DNA of 64,000 bases from Nonomuraea muscovyensis (GCF_014207745.1 NZ_JACHJB010000001.1:1798001-1862000); one strand, 5' to 3'; shown: positions 7,684-16,036, counted from the first letter of the stretch. Translations and numbers: made by a program. Notes: generated by a model from the letters alone, not told the origin.

Positions 7684-9456
7684 ATGGCCCGGTCCGGGGC
7701 GGCACTACGCGAACGCAGGCACGGCGGCGCCTTCAGGGAAGACGCGGCCACCAGGCATCTCTGTGCGGGCGTGTACCTCGATCCCGCCTTTCGCAGGACG
7801 GTTATCCGCCAGGTGTACAACGACACCGCTCGCATGGTCGCTCCGTCGTACGGCTTCGACCTGATCCCCGTCGTACGGCACGCCTGGCGAGCCTGGCTCC
7901 TAGATACGACACAGCATCTGTGCGTCCTGGCGATCCTCGTACTCAACCCGCCAGTCGCCATCGTCGTCGTCAGTACGCTCTGCTTCTTGTGCCTCCTCCG
8001 CGTGATGATCAGGAGCGCCCTGGTAGTCCTCCCCCTCCGGGCCAAGGCGATCATTGACCGGTTGCTACATCGGCCAAGATGGTTGAGCGAGTCAGACGAA
8101 CTCCGTCAGAATGTACGCCTTCTGCGCCTCAGCGGCCTGGGATGCGCCGTGCTCATCCTGACGCTGCCCATGGTGGCGGGATTCGCTCACGTATCGCTGG
8201 AGCAGATGACGCGATCGGCGGCATTTCTCGGGCTACTGCTCGTCGTCGTAGTGAGTGGAAAAGCGGCAATCCAGCAACTATCCCTCAACTCCATGCACTG
8301 GGCGGAGGCGCTGCGGCCGCCCAAGCTCACGCTGCGACAACTCGCCATCGATGATCAGCAATTCCATCCCTATGTCGTCTACCAGAGACCATCGCCGCCG
8401 GAGCCCGAAGAGAAACCGGAGCACTTCACGTTCAAGCGGATCGACGAGCAGCAGAGCCCTTTTGTTGGCAGTGGCCAACTCGTGCACAGGTGGCTTCCCC
8501 CGCTCACTGTCCAACTCTTGAAGTCGCAGCCGCTCGGAAACGGAGACGGAGACGATCACGGCAAGCACACGCCGATGGAGGTGCTGGAGTACCCGAAACC
8601 TCCGTTCAAAGCCCACGAACTCGTCGCTCACCTGAAGAAGGCGATGGCCCCCATGGGGGACGTCGAAGATCCGACCGGCCTACGTGGGTTCACGGTGCAC
8701 GATCGGCTGTACATCGCCGAGCCCGACGTGGAGCCCAGCCCTGAATGGCTCAGGAAGCGACCAAACCAGAACCAGATCGACGAGATGATCGATGATCCCT
8801 ATGACGCCGTCCACCACTTCCTGGAGATCGGTGCCACCGCCACCGGAGAGTTGGTCACCACGGTTTTCCTGCGGGTGACAGTCAAAGGCCGGGCACTCAG
8901 TCTCGACTTCGCCGCCTGTGCCCTTACGCGCACTCCGGCCGAGTACCAGGTGCTCAATGCTTTCGCGGAGACCGGGGTGAGCGCGGTGCTGCGCTCCGTG
9001 TTACGCGGGCTGCTCAACCTTCCCGCCGAAGTGGCGAGAGTGTGGCGTTTGGCCGAAGCGCTTCAACTCCTGATCGGTGCCATGCGAGCCCGGAAGAACC
9101 GCATGCTCAAGCCCCGGCGCGGGATGGCCATCGCCGCACAGTTGAGTGTCCGGGAGGAGAAGTCGACCCCCTGGGAGCACGCACAGCTGGACGAGGTCAC
9201 GATCCACGATCACATGAAACTCATCGAGGAGCGCTTGCTCAAGGCCACCGAGGATTTTCTCGAGTCGCATGAAATCGATACCTCTGCCTTCAAGAAGAGA
9301 GCCACCAGCATCATCAACATGGGCGTGCTCAACATGGGTGGCAAGACCGAGATCAAGCAGTCAGCCGTGGGCGCCAACGCCCAGGTTCGTACCGACTCGC
9401 GCGAACCCGACAGGGGCGCCGAACAATCTCCAACCAACGAAGGAGGCCAGCGATGA
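7684..9456 (+). CDS. Unknown multi-pass membrane protein with C-terminal amyloid-signalling-like motif
   Basis: 590 residues, ATG 7684 with GGAGGG upstream. Hydrophobic segments around residues 78-120 (two) and 150-195 (two) suggest about four membrane helices, followed by a ~350-residue cytoplasmic part of no family I recognise. The last 45 residues are hydrophilic and low-complexity around GVLNMGG (547-553) and TEIKQSAVGANAQV (555-568). A very similar motif opens the next protein (EISQSAIGHGASV). A motif shared by the C-terminus of one protein and the N-terminus of its neighbour is the hallmark of prion-like receptor/effector pairs. The stop overlaps the next start (ATGA). I infer a sensor or receptor; the function is not shown. 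Confidence 0.7.
   Translation: MARSGAALRERRHGGAFREDAATRHLCAGVYLDPAFRRTVIRQVYNDTARMVAPSYGFDLIPVVRHAWRAWLLDTTQHLCVLAILVLNPPVAIVVVSTLCFLCLLRVMIRSALVVLPLRAKAIIDRLLHRPRWLSESDELRQNVRLLRLSGLGCAVLILTLPMVAGFAHVSLEQMTRSAAFLGLLLVVVVSGKAAIQQLSLNSMHWAEALRPPKLTLRQLAIDDQQFHPYVVYQRPSPPEPEEKPEHFTFKRIDEQQSPFVGSGQLVHRWLPPLTVQLLKSQPLGNGDGDDHGKHTPMEVLEYPKPPFKAHELVAHLKKAMAPMGDVEDPTGLRGFTVHDRLYIAEPDVEPSPEWLRKRPNQNQIDEMIDDPYDAVHHFLEIGATATGELVTTVFLRVTVKGRALSLDFAACALTRTPAEYQVLNAFAETGVSAVLRSVLRGLLNLPAEVARVWRLAEALQLLIGAMRARKNRMLKPRRGMAIAAQLSVREEKSTPWEHAQLDEVTIHDHMKLIEERLLKATEDFLESHEIDTSAFKKRATSIINMGVLNMGGKTEIKQSAVGANAQVRTDSREPDRGAEQSPTNEGGQR
9322..9387 (+). other. Q-S-A-V-G motif at the C-terminus of the membrane protein
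   Basis: Encodes GVLNMGGKTEIKQSAVGANA and the two residues after it. It aligns without gaps to the N-terminal motif of the downstream nucleosidase: G-V-x-N-x-x-G-x-x-E-I-x-Q-S-A-(I/V)-G. Gly/Asn/Gln-spaced hydrophobic residues of this kind are typical of RHIM- and BASS-type amyloid motifs. Confidence 0.6.
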
Positions 9457-10343
9457 GCGACAACAGCGGCGTCGCGAACTACCGGGGAAGCATGGAAATC
9501 AGCCAGTCCGCGATCGGTCACGGAGCATCGGTCACAGTATCGGCCGATCGAGAGGATCCCCCTCAGCACGCCAGTCGCGCCGATGTCGGAGTGATCACGA
9601 TCACTCCTGAGGAAGCGAACGCCGTCCGCAAGGTCCTCGGCTTGCAGCCGACCCGAAGCGGCGATCTTCCGTTCTACGAGGGGACCGTGCACATCCGGGA
9701 CACGGCCACCCGGATCGCCGCGTTCCGTGCCCTCTCTCAAGGGCAGCGATCGACAGTCATGGCCTTCAACCACCTTCGGCGACACTACAACCCCGCTGTG
9801 ATCGTACTGACCGGCATCGGCGGCGGCATCCATGCGAACGCCGCGATCGGTGACGTCGTCGTGGCCACTCGAGTCGTCTACTACGACCTACGCAAGGAAA
9901 CCCCCGACGGGACCCGACGCAGAGGCGAGGAACGGGAAGCACCTTCCGCCATGGGTCATGCCGTGAACATGTTCTTCACCGATCATGGCGAGCCAGCCAC
10001 ATTCCAAGCCACCCACGATGACGGGAACACTCACAACTTCCTGGTCCACACCGGGCCAATCGGGTCAGGGGAAACGGTGATCGCAGATGCGGAGTCGGAG
10101 ATCGTCCATTATCTCAAGGCCTACAACGACAAGGTTCTGGCCGTCGAGATGGAGGCTGGTGGCCTCACCCAGGCCTTCCACGAGCAGGACGGGCCCCAAG
10201 CCGTACGTGGCTGGGCCGTCGTACGCGGAATCTCCGATGACGCCAGCGAGGGCAAGAACGACGCCTGCCACGACATCGCCGCGCGGCACGCGGCGACAGT
10301 CCTGCGCAGCCTGATCCCTTATCTCCCGGTCGGCAGCCCGTAG
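9453..10343 (+). CDS. Nucleoside phosphorylase/MTA-SAH nucleosidase-like effector with N-terminal signalling motif
   Basis: 296 residues, ATG 9453 overlapping the upstream stop, with AGGAGG just before it. Residues 6-30 hold the motif matching the upstream protein. From about residue 42 the protein follows the PNP_UDP fold: VGVITITPEEANAV, VIVLTGIGGGIHANAAIGDVV, the purine/ribose-site segment KVLAVEMEAGGL and VVRGISDDAS, whose Asp corresponds to the catalytic acid. Family enzymes cleave the glycosidic bond of nucleosides. Stand-alone versions act in salvage, but this domain also occurs as an effector in bacterial NLR-like and other conflict systems. With the shared motif and membrane partner I infer an effector that depletes a nucleoside or nucleotide. 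Confidence 0.72.
   Translation: MSDNSGVANYRGSMEISQSAIGHGASVTVSADREDPPQHASRADVGVITITPEEANAVRKVLGLQPTRSGDLPFYEGTVHIRDTATRIAAFRALSQGQRSTVMAFNHLRRHYNPAVIVLTGIGGGIHANAAIGDVVVATRVVYYDLRKETPDGTRRRGEEREAPSAMGHAVNMFFTDHGEPATFQATHDDGNTHNFLVHTGPIGSGETVIADAESEIVHYLKAYNDKVLAVEMEAGGLTQAFHEQDGPQAVRGWAVVRGISDDASEGKNDACHDIAARHAATVLRSLIPYLPVGSP
9468..9536 (+). other. Q-S-A-I-G motif at the N-terminus of the nucleosidase-like protein
   Basis: Encodes GVANYRGSMEISQSAIGHGA and the residues after it, about 35 residues ahead of the catalytic fold. It matches the C-terminal motif of the preceding gene at the glycine, asparagine, E-I and Q-S-A-x-G positions. Confidence 0.6.
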
Positions 10344-10364
10344 ATTCCGTTAAAGGAGGCCGAC

Positions 10365-11018
10365 ATGGACGCCTTCGTGCTTGGAGTGGTGAGCTCTCTC
10401 CTGGCTACTGCACTAACCGTCGCGGGAGGCTGGGCCTTCTCCATGCGTTCCCGCCAGTGGCCGGTTACGCTTCTATCCCGTCTGACTGGATTGGGAGTTC
10501 ACCGCGTCTTTCCACGCCAGCAGCTCGCCAATCAAGAGCTGACAGCCGAACTCAAGCGCGCGCGGTGGGTGCGTGTTCTGGCTGGACGCGGCAACGAGCT
10601 GACACGCGACGGGTTCGCCGCCGTCTGGGAGGCCGCGGGCAGGAGTCTGGAATCCGTCCAGATTCTCCTGCCTGACGCCGACCTCGGCTCGGACTCCTGG
10701 CTCGCCAGACGGGAGGCCGAGATGCGTCGCGTGGACCTGGGCTTCTCCCCCGGTCTGCTCACCGAGCAGGTGCGCATCAACGCCGCCTACGTGAGCGAAG
10801 TAGCACGGCACCGCGAAAACGTATCGCTGCGCTTCTACGATCTGCCCAACCTGCATCGTGTCGTCGTCACCGACAACGTCGCCTACCTGACCATGTACCG
10901 GCAGGCAGAGCATGGGCGCAATTCCCCGTGCCTTCTCGCTCGCCGGCCAGGGCTAATGTACGACTACGCGTTACTGCTCTTCACCACCGCATGGGACCAT
11001 AGCCGCCCGGCGGCATGA
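10365..11018 (+). CDS. Unknown N-terminally anchored protein, third gene of the membrane/nucleosidase operon
   Basis: 217 residues, ATG 10365 with AAAGGAGG in front, 21 nt after the nucleosidase gene. One N-terminal transmembrane segment (VLGVVSSLLATALTVAGGWAF) is followed by a soluble domain of ~170 residues: VRVLAGRGNELTRDGFAAVW, SVQILLPDADLG, RHRENVSLRFYDLPNLHRVVV and VAYLTMY. The alternation of short strands with acidic turns recalls uncharacterised actinobacterial domains of the DUF5919 kind, but I cannot assign it. Co-transcription with the two preceding genes suggests a joint function. Confidence 0.65.
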   Translation: MDAFVLGVVSSLLATALTVAGGWAFSMRSRQWPVTLLSRLTGLGVHRVFPRQQLANQELTAELKRARWVRVLAGRGNELTRDGFAAVWEAAGRSLESVQILLPDADLGSDSWLARREAEMRRVDLGFSPGLLTEQVRINAAYVSEVARHRENVSLRFYDLPNLHRVVVTDNVAYLTMYRQAEHGRNSPCLLARRPGLMYDYALLLFTTAWDHSRPAA

Positions 11019-11244
11019 CTCTCGATGCAGCCTGGCAGCTATCACAACGCATCCCGGGTTGAGCCGTCGCCAGGCCCACCGACCGCCTTGCGGTGCCGGC
11101 GGATCAGCCCGGCCCCGCACGCAGCTTCGTGTGGCGCAAGCGCGGTCATCGTTGAGCACGCGCGATGAAGGGGTGGGTACGGCTGAGCTTTAGATGCGCC
11201 GCCAGCGATACTTGCGGATGAGAAGCGCATCTGCCCGGCACAGC

Positions 11245-11937
11245 TCAGGTTGGCACCGCGGCACACTCGGCAACACGGGCAGCGAGCTCGCCGAACGTGA
11301 CGGAGGAAGGAGTGATCGCCCGCAACCGCGCCAGCGAGATCCGTGTCTGGGCGCCCAGTGCCGCGTCCAGAGCGATGGTGGGCGTGACGTAGAACTCCCA
11401 CTGGTCCAGGTTGAGCGGGTCGATCGTCGCCTTATCGGTGTGATGGAGAAGGCAGAAGACGTAGACGCGGCTGGGCCGGTGCGGTACAGCGGCCACGACG
11501 TCTGTCCGCGCATTCCAACCTTTGGCGGGGACGATGTCGAACCCGATCCGTGACAACTGCTGCTGACTCCACGACTGTACGTACGCCGCCGACTTGACCT
11601 CGACGTCCAGCCCGTCGGGCAGCCGCAGGTCGACGGCGTCCCACTCTGTGCGGACACCATCGGCGACGCCCAGCGCGAATGCGACAATATACTCGGCGAG
11701 GATACCGCGCAGCCTGTTGCTGATCACGTCGGAGCACGCCCACGCCCAGAAGTCGGCGAGGGTGGCGCCTGCCGCCGTCCCATGCGCAGTGAGCGGCTCG
11801 CTGCCCGTCCTGCGGGAAATAGGGAGAGCGTCAAGCGATATCCCCTCAGCGGTCGCGTCGGAGCCGAGCATCGCGAACGTCCTTTCGATGGATGCTGACG
11901 GGAACAGCTCGTCGCAGTACCGGAGGTAGTCAAGCAC
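11245..11937 (-). CDS. Predicted PD-(D/E)XK nuclease-fold protein
   Basis: 230 residues from GTG 11937. The core reads RLRGILAEYIVAFALG (Glu82), TEWDAVDLRLPDG (Asp100/Asp103) and DVEVKSAAYVQSW (Glu113-x-Lys115), which is the order and spacing of a PD-(D/E)XK nuclease centre. The C-terminal part (VPHRPSRVYVFCLLHH, DQWEFYVTPT) resembles hypothetical actinobacterial proteins sharing this core. It is followed on the same strand by an Mrr-like nuclease gene upstream, so both may serve defence. Substrate unknown. Confidence 0.6.
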   Translation of the reverse strand: MLDYLRYCDELFPSASIERTFAMLGSDATAEGISLDALPISRRTGSEPLTAHGTAAGATLADFWAWACSDVISNRLRGILAEYIVAFALGVADGVRTEWDAVDLRLPDGLDVEVKSAAYVQSWSQQQLSRIGFDIVPAKGWNARTDVVAAVPHRPSRVYVFCLLHHTDKATIDPLNLDQWEFYVTPTIALDAALGAQTRISLARLRAITPSSVTFGELAARVAECAAVPT

Positions 11938-11988
11938 TCACCACATCTGAATCGGGGTTATCCGGTAGGCCAGGGCGTTTCAATCGTC

Positions 11989-13017
11989 CTATGCATCCAA
12001 GGCCAGCATCCATACGCGCTTCAAGGGCAGGTCCGCCTGGATTTCCTCGGGTAGCCGGTCGTAAACAGCGCTGAGTTCTCGCAGGACATCGTCCGATGTC
12101 CACAAGCGGACGTTGAAAAACTTCTGACGCAACTCGCGCTCAGCATCGCGAGTGACACCGTTCCAACTGACAACCAGGACTTGGTCAGCACCCATATGGC
12201 CAGCGACCCCCTGAATCTCCCGAACCACACGGACGTCCGCGGGCGCTTGGGTGAATTTCACCTGAACGCAGATTCGTGGAGGGTCCATACCCAGTGGTCC
12301 AGAACCAGCCAGTACATCGATTCCGCCGTCCTTGCCGTCCGGCGCGATAAAGGTCGTCATCCCTTTTGCTTGGAAGATAGCCGCCACAAGTTGTGACAGT
12401 CTGTGACCAGGGAAGCGCTGACTGATCCGGTCGACGATCTCGTCCTGAGCCATCCGCTCCAGATCGAACTTTGTGACCTCCGTATCCGTTTCTTCCTCGT
12501 GTTCAGCCAGAGGTTCTTCGCCAACACCTGGATCAGAAGCACCACTCGCAAGCGCGAGCAGTCGTTCGTAGGCGTTGTTCCGAGTGAGCTCACACACAGT
12601 GAGGAGAGAACCAAGCGAGTGCCGGAGATCCTGTCCGATCGCGGTTCGCGCGACCTCTGTCCGGAGCCAGGTAACGGGGCGAGCGTGGCGAGCTTCGGCC
12701 GGCAGATCGATCCGGTACGTATAGCTGCCGGTAATGCGGCCAACGGCGATGGCGGGCTTGCTCTTGAGGGGAAGAACGACCAGATCACCTGCTTGCATGC
12801 GGCTCAAGAAGGTCCAGAGCTGGCCGGTCCAGTTGGCGGCCCGTTGCTTTGTGGCGTCTGGATAGGTGGTAGTCACTAGATCGCGAAGCGCATCCAGGCT
12901 CTTGCACGCCGAAAGATCATGGAGTTCAGGCCATCCGATCAGCGCTAATCCCTCGTCGAGCGCGAGATTTTCCTGTTCACCCTGCCGACCCACCCTTACC
13001 ATCCATGCTCTAGGCAC
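11989..13017 (-). CDS. Mrr-like restriction endonuclease with N-terminal PUA/EVE-like domain
   Basis: 342 residues from GTG 13017, chosen because GAGGAGA precedes it; the frame runs further upstream without a binding site. The N-terminal ~150 residues (MVRVGRQGEQENLALDEG, LWTFLSRMQAGDLVVLPLKS, IAVGRITGSYTYR) resemble the PUA/EVE-like reader domain often found before Mrr. The C-terminal domain has HRLSQLVAAIF, then GKDGGIDVLAG (Asp234) and CVQVKF (Gln252-x-Lys254), the Mrr catalytic core. Mrr-type enzymes cut modified DNA; the reader would supply base recognition (inference). The gene is solitary, without a methylase next to it, as expected for a modification-dependent enzyme. Confidence 0.8.
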   Translation of the reverse strand: MPRAWMVRVGRQGEQENLALDEGLALIGWPELHDLSACKSLDALRDLVTTTYPDATKQRAANWTGQLWTFLSRMQAGDLVVLPLKSKPAIAVGRITGSYTYRIDLPAEARHARPVTWLRTEVARTAIGQDLRHSLGSLLTVCELTRNNAYERLLALASGASDPGVGEEPLAEHEEETDTEVTKFDLERMAQDEIVDRISQRFPGHRLSQLVAAIFQAKGMTTFIAPDGKDGGIDVLAGSGPLGMDPPRICVQVKFTQAPADVRVVREIQGVAGHMGADQVLVVSWNGVTRDAERELRQKFFNVRLWTSDDVLRELSAVYDRLPEEIQADLPLKRVWMLALDA

Positions 13018-13218
13018 CGTTCTCCTCGCCACCCCTTGATCCGGCCGCCATTCGGTTGGAGCTACATACACCGAACAGTAGCGCCGCGTAGCCCTCTAGT
13101 TGCATATTGTCATACCTTGATCGCGGTTGTCACGACAGTCCGCTGCCCTCATCGCGGCTCGCTATATCTGCAACGAATTGGATGTACGAGCGGAGGGTGG
13201 TCGGATAAGGTCCAGGTC

Positions 13219-13707
13219 GTGCGCCTTGATGCGAGTTCGAGGGCGGTTGCCGCGCTACTTGTCTGTTTCGCGGCCTTAACAGGCTGCTCGGGAGAGCCAG
13301 AGCGGCCGACACTGGCGGAGGCGACCCGGCAGCTCGTAAGCGATGGAGACGCTCTGGTATCCGGGATCGAGGCAGGCTTGACAGGCCTGACGAAGGAACG
13401 GGCGGACCAGGACCGGAATACGACGTGCGTGAAGGGTAAGGCGCAACGTTACTTCAGGGCCAAGGGAAACTTCGCAAACCCGTCCGCAGAGAATCCGCCC
13501 AGCTTGGTCGGGTTACTGAAAGGCGATCTCGAAGGTAAGGGCTATACCGAGGTCGTGGACAACCTCGACCTCTGGGAAGACAACGTGAGCGTCGCCGTGG
13601 TCATCCATCCCGAAACCAAGTTGACCTTCGTCCTCATGGCCAGGATGGAACCGACACCCAACGTCCTGATCGTCGGCAAGACCGAGTGCTACCCCAGCAA
13701 CGGCTGA
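13219..13707 (+). CDS. Hypothetical lipoprotein
   Basis: 162 residues from GTG 13219. A lipoprotein signal peptide (SSRAVAALLVCFAALTGCSG) ends in lipobox LTGC. The mature part has two more cysteines (TTCVKG near the middle and TECYPS at the end), probably a disulfide, and no recognised domain. It faces the convergent WXG-like gene with 6 nt between them. Function unknown. Confidence 0.65.
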   Translation: MRLDASSRAVAALLVCFAALTGCSGEPERPTLAEATRQLVSDGDALVSGIEAGLTGLTKERADQDRNTTCVKGKAQRYFRAKGNFANPSAENPPSLVGLLKGDLEGKGYTEVVDNLDLWEDNVSVAVVIHPETKLTFVLMARMEPTPNVLIVGKTECYPSNG

Positions 13708-13713
13708 ACGCAC

Positions 13714-14007
13714 TCACCTAGGGTCAGGCACCTGCGCGGCCTCCGCACGGAGTTGCCTGGCGCGGCGACGGAGGTTCTCGGCGGTGGCCAGGCACGAGTC
13801 TTCGAGCTCGCTCATCTCGCGCTTGAGGCGGACGGCGTTGGAGAGGTATCGCTCTGCAGCCGGCCCCTTCCAGAAGGTCTCGCTCTCGTTGGGTTTCGAC
13901 GGGATGCCGTGGAATGTGTCAGCCAGGGTTTTGGCATACTTCATGAAGGTAGAGGCGAGCGCCTCCTTCTCGGCCGCCTCGCGGAGCAGTTGATGCCTGA
14001 TGGGCAT
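13714..14007 (-). CDS. Small helical WXG100-like protein
   Basis: 97 residues from ATG 14007 with GGGAGG upstream; the start nearly abuts the stop of the preceding gene (14010). Sequence is all helix-forming: LREAAEKEALASTFMKYAKTL, then a turn with SETFWKGPAAER (W-x-G) and a second Arg/Glu-rich helix (LKREMSELEDSCL, LRRRARQLRAEAA). Helix-WxG-helix at this length is the type VII secretion WXG100 pattern. With the larger partner upstream it probably forms a secreted or toxin-partner pair (inference). Confidence 0.6.
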   Translation of the reverse strand: MPIRHQLLREAAEKEALASTFMKYAKTLADTFHGIPSKPNESETFWKGPAAERYLSNAVRLKREMSELEDSCLATAENLRRRARQLRAEAAQVPDPR

Positions 14008-14009
14008 GG

Positions 14010-15770
14010 TCAGCCTCCCCTTCTCTTCAGCGCGTCGAGCAGGGCGCTCTGTAACCGACCCTCCATTGCGTCTCTCATGAAAGCCATCTGTGATGTCGTC
14101 ATTGGGGCCAAGCCGTGTTCTCTCATCGAGCGATCCAGCCAAGCGATCTGCTCGTCGATGAGCTTGTCAGCGACTGCCTCGGCTGTGTCCGGTGTCTTCT
14201 CATCGAGATAGCCCGTGATCATGCCCTTCAGGGCATCTTTGACTTCATCGAGCCCTTTGGCCTTGCCTGTGGACGCGATCTTGCTAGCGATGGGAAAGTA
14301 CTGGTCGAAGTAGTCCACAGGCATGAGGACGAACCCGGCTATTCGTTCGGCGTACTCGTCGTCGCTCCACTCTGCATACGTCGAGCCGGCCAGCAGCAGG
14401 TTCGACAGCGCGCCCGTCCGCTCGGCGAGATTGATGTGCGCTTCCTGCTTGTAGTTGCTCGAGTCGAAGGGATGGTAGCGGCCCATGTCAAGCTCCTTGG
14501 TGTACTCCCTCCCTGCATTCATCAACGCGTCGGCTGCGTTGGAGTCCTGCATCAACGCACCCAGGAACCGAGCGCTTACTGTGGGGTCGAGCTTGTCCCA
14601 TGGCGGCCTGGGGCCCAAGTGGGGCATCTTCGGCGAGTTTCGCTCGGCCTGCCCTCGGGCGAGGTGATCCAAGACGGGCGCTATGTCCTTGGCGAGCACC
14701 CGGCTGATGGGCGAGTTGGTGAAGGTTCCGAGACTGCCACCGACCCAGAGCGAGTATTCGGACCCGATGCTGTTGATGACGGTGATCCAGGCCCGCTCCC
14801 GCATGTCGTCCGCCCCGGCGCCTGGCTTCAACGCCCCGTGCAGCGCCTTCGCTAACGCCTCCTCGTAGCCGGGGACACCGGTTGTAGTGACGGTGTAGGC
14901 GTTCAGCAGAACGCCGGCCTCCTTCTGATGCTCGGCCAGCAGCCGCTGGAACGCCTCCGGATTCCCCTCGTATGCCTTGGCCAGGTTGTACAGACTCCAG
15001 TTGGGGTCCGTGGGATAGGCGTCAGAGTTCGGTGGGCGGTTCAGCAGGTTGGTCGCCACCCGGTTCAGGAAGGTGCCGGACTGCGGGGCCAGGGCGACCA
15101 GAGTCGTCAGGATGTCCGACGGGGCTGTCTCCACCATCTTCTGCCACTCGTTCCCGAGCCGTCCGGAACTCTCCGCGCTGGCGAAGGCCCTGGCTAACAG
15201 GCCCGGCGAGGAGTCTCCGGCCCGCTTCAGCGCGTCCGGGGTCAGACCTCTGCGCACACCAGCGGCCTCGATGTTCATCCAGTCGCGGAGCAGCTTCTGG
15301 AACGTCGTAGGGCCGAGGGCGGCCAGCAGCGCCGCCGCGTAAGTCGGGTCGTCGGCCCTCCCCTTGAGCGCCCCCAGGGCCTTCTCCACCCCATTCCAAC
15401 TCGGTCCGGAAAAGTGCTGGTCGTGGAGCTTGAGGGCCGCGGCGATGGCATCCGTGTCCTTCCTAGCCGCACGCGCCGCCTCTGCCCCGTTACTGAACGG
15501 GAAGGTGGTGGCCAGCATGCCCTTCTGCTGCGTCGGCACCAACCGCTTGATGGTGTCGACGCGCCACTTCAAATCTTGCTGAGACTCGTGGAAGAACGCC
15601 CAGGTTCGGTGCATCGCCGTGATGCCCCCACGGCCCACCCACTCCTCACCGGCCTCGGCAATCGCCGCTTCGAGCCCCGGCCGTGCCCTGCCCAGGACCT
15701 CCTTCCCGGCCTCCATCTGGCGGATCAGCTTCTCCGCGCCGAGGGGATCGATCCCGACGAACTCCCCCAT
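14010..15770 (-). CDS. DUF6571-like large protein, putative type VII-linked
   Basis: 586 residues from ATG 15770. The N-terminal ~90 residues (GIDPLGAEKLIRQMEAGKEV, HESQQDLKWRVDTIKRL) form a WXG/LXG-like helical hairpin. The remaining ~490 residues are helical with FPFSNGAEAARAARKDTDAI, SLYNLAKAYEGNPEAFQRLL, FTNSPISRVLAKDIAPVL and FVLMPVDYFDQYFP, features I associate with the uncharacterised DUF6571 family of actinobacteria. It ends two bases before the small WXG-like gene. No toxin motif is visible at the C-terminus. Confidence 0.55.
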   Translation of the reverse strand: MGEFVGIDPLGAEKLIRQMEAGKEVLGRARPGLEAAIAEAGEEWVGRGGITAMHRTWAFFHESQQDLKWRVDTIKRLVPTQQKGMLATTFPFSNGAEAARAARKDTDAIAAALKLHDQHFSGPSWNGVEKALGALKGRADDPTYAAALLAALGPTTFQKLLRDWMNIEAAGVRRGLTPDALKRAGDSSPGLLARAFASAESSGRLGNEWQKMVETAPSDILTTLVALAPQSGTFLNRVATNLLNRPPNSDAYPTDPNWSLYNLAKAYEGNPEAFQRLLAEHQKEAGVLLNAYTVTTTGVPGYEEALAKALHGALKPGAGADDMRERAWITVINSIGSEYSLWVGGSLGTFTNSPISRVLAKDIAPVLDHLARGQAERNSPKMPHLGPRPPWDKLDPTVSARFLGALMQDSNAADALMNAGREYTKELDMGRYHPFDSSNYKQEAHINLAERTGALSNLLLAGSTYAEWSDDEYAERIAGFVLMPVDYFDQYFPIASKIASTGKAKGLDEVKDALKGMITGYLDEKTPDTAEAVADKLIDEQIAWLDRSMREHGLAPMTTSQMAFMRDAMEGRLQSALLDALKRRGG

Positions 15771-16004
15771 TGCCCCCTCCCGGAGGGTGTGGCTACAGGG
15801 CGGGAGTCAAGCACAACAGACGTCTCAGGTAAACACGTAATACATTGTCATAAAGAAGCGGAATCGCTTGTGTACGCCGATTAGTCGCAATAAGTCTCGA
15901 TGAAAGCCAACGTGACGGCAGTGTCCGTTCTTGTCGAGGCTGGCCGGAAGCTGTCCTTCGCGGATCAGGCTCCACGCGCTGTGCGAACTGGGCGAACTGC
16001 AAAA
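15771..16004. other. Left flank of the integrative element
   Basis: About 235 bases between the divergently placed DUF6571-like gene and the integrase terminator. For pSAM2-type elements the attachment site should lie just beyond the integrase 3' end, i.e. here or in the next 40 bases. I found no tRNA fragment and no repeat shared with 25774-26175. Confidence 0.35.
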
Positions 16005-16036
16005 CTCCGGGCCCTGGCCATGGCCAGGGCCCGGAG
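16005..16036. terminator. 32-bp perfect palindrome, probable terminator of the integrase operon
   Basis: The 32 bases read the same on both strands (arms start CTCCGGGCCCTGGCC) with no spacer. It begins 10 bases past the integrase stop on the minus strand. A hairpin at this place fits a factor-independent terminator of the G+C-rich type without a strong U tract. Alternatively it is a recombination or attachment feature. Confidence 0.5.
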
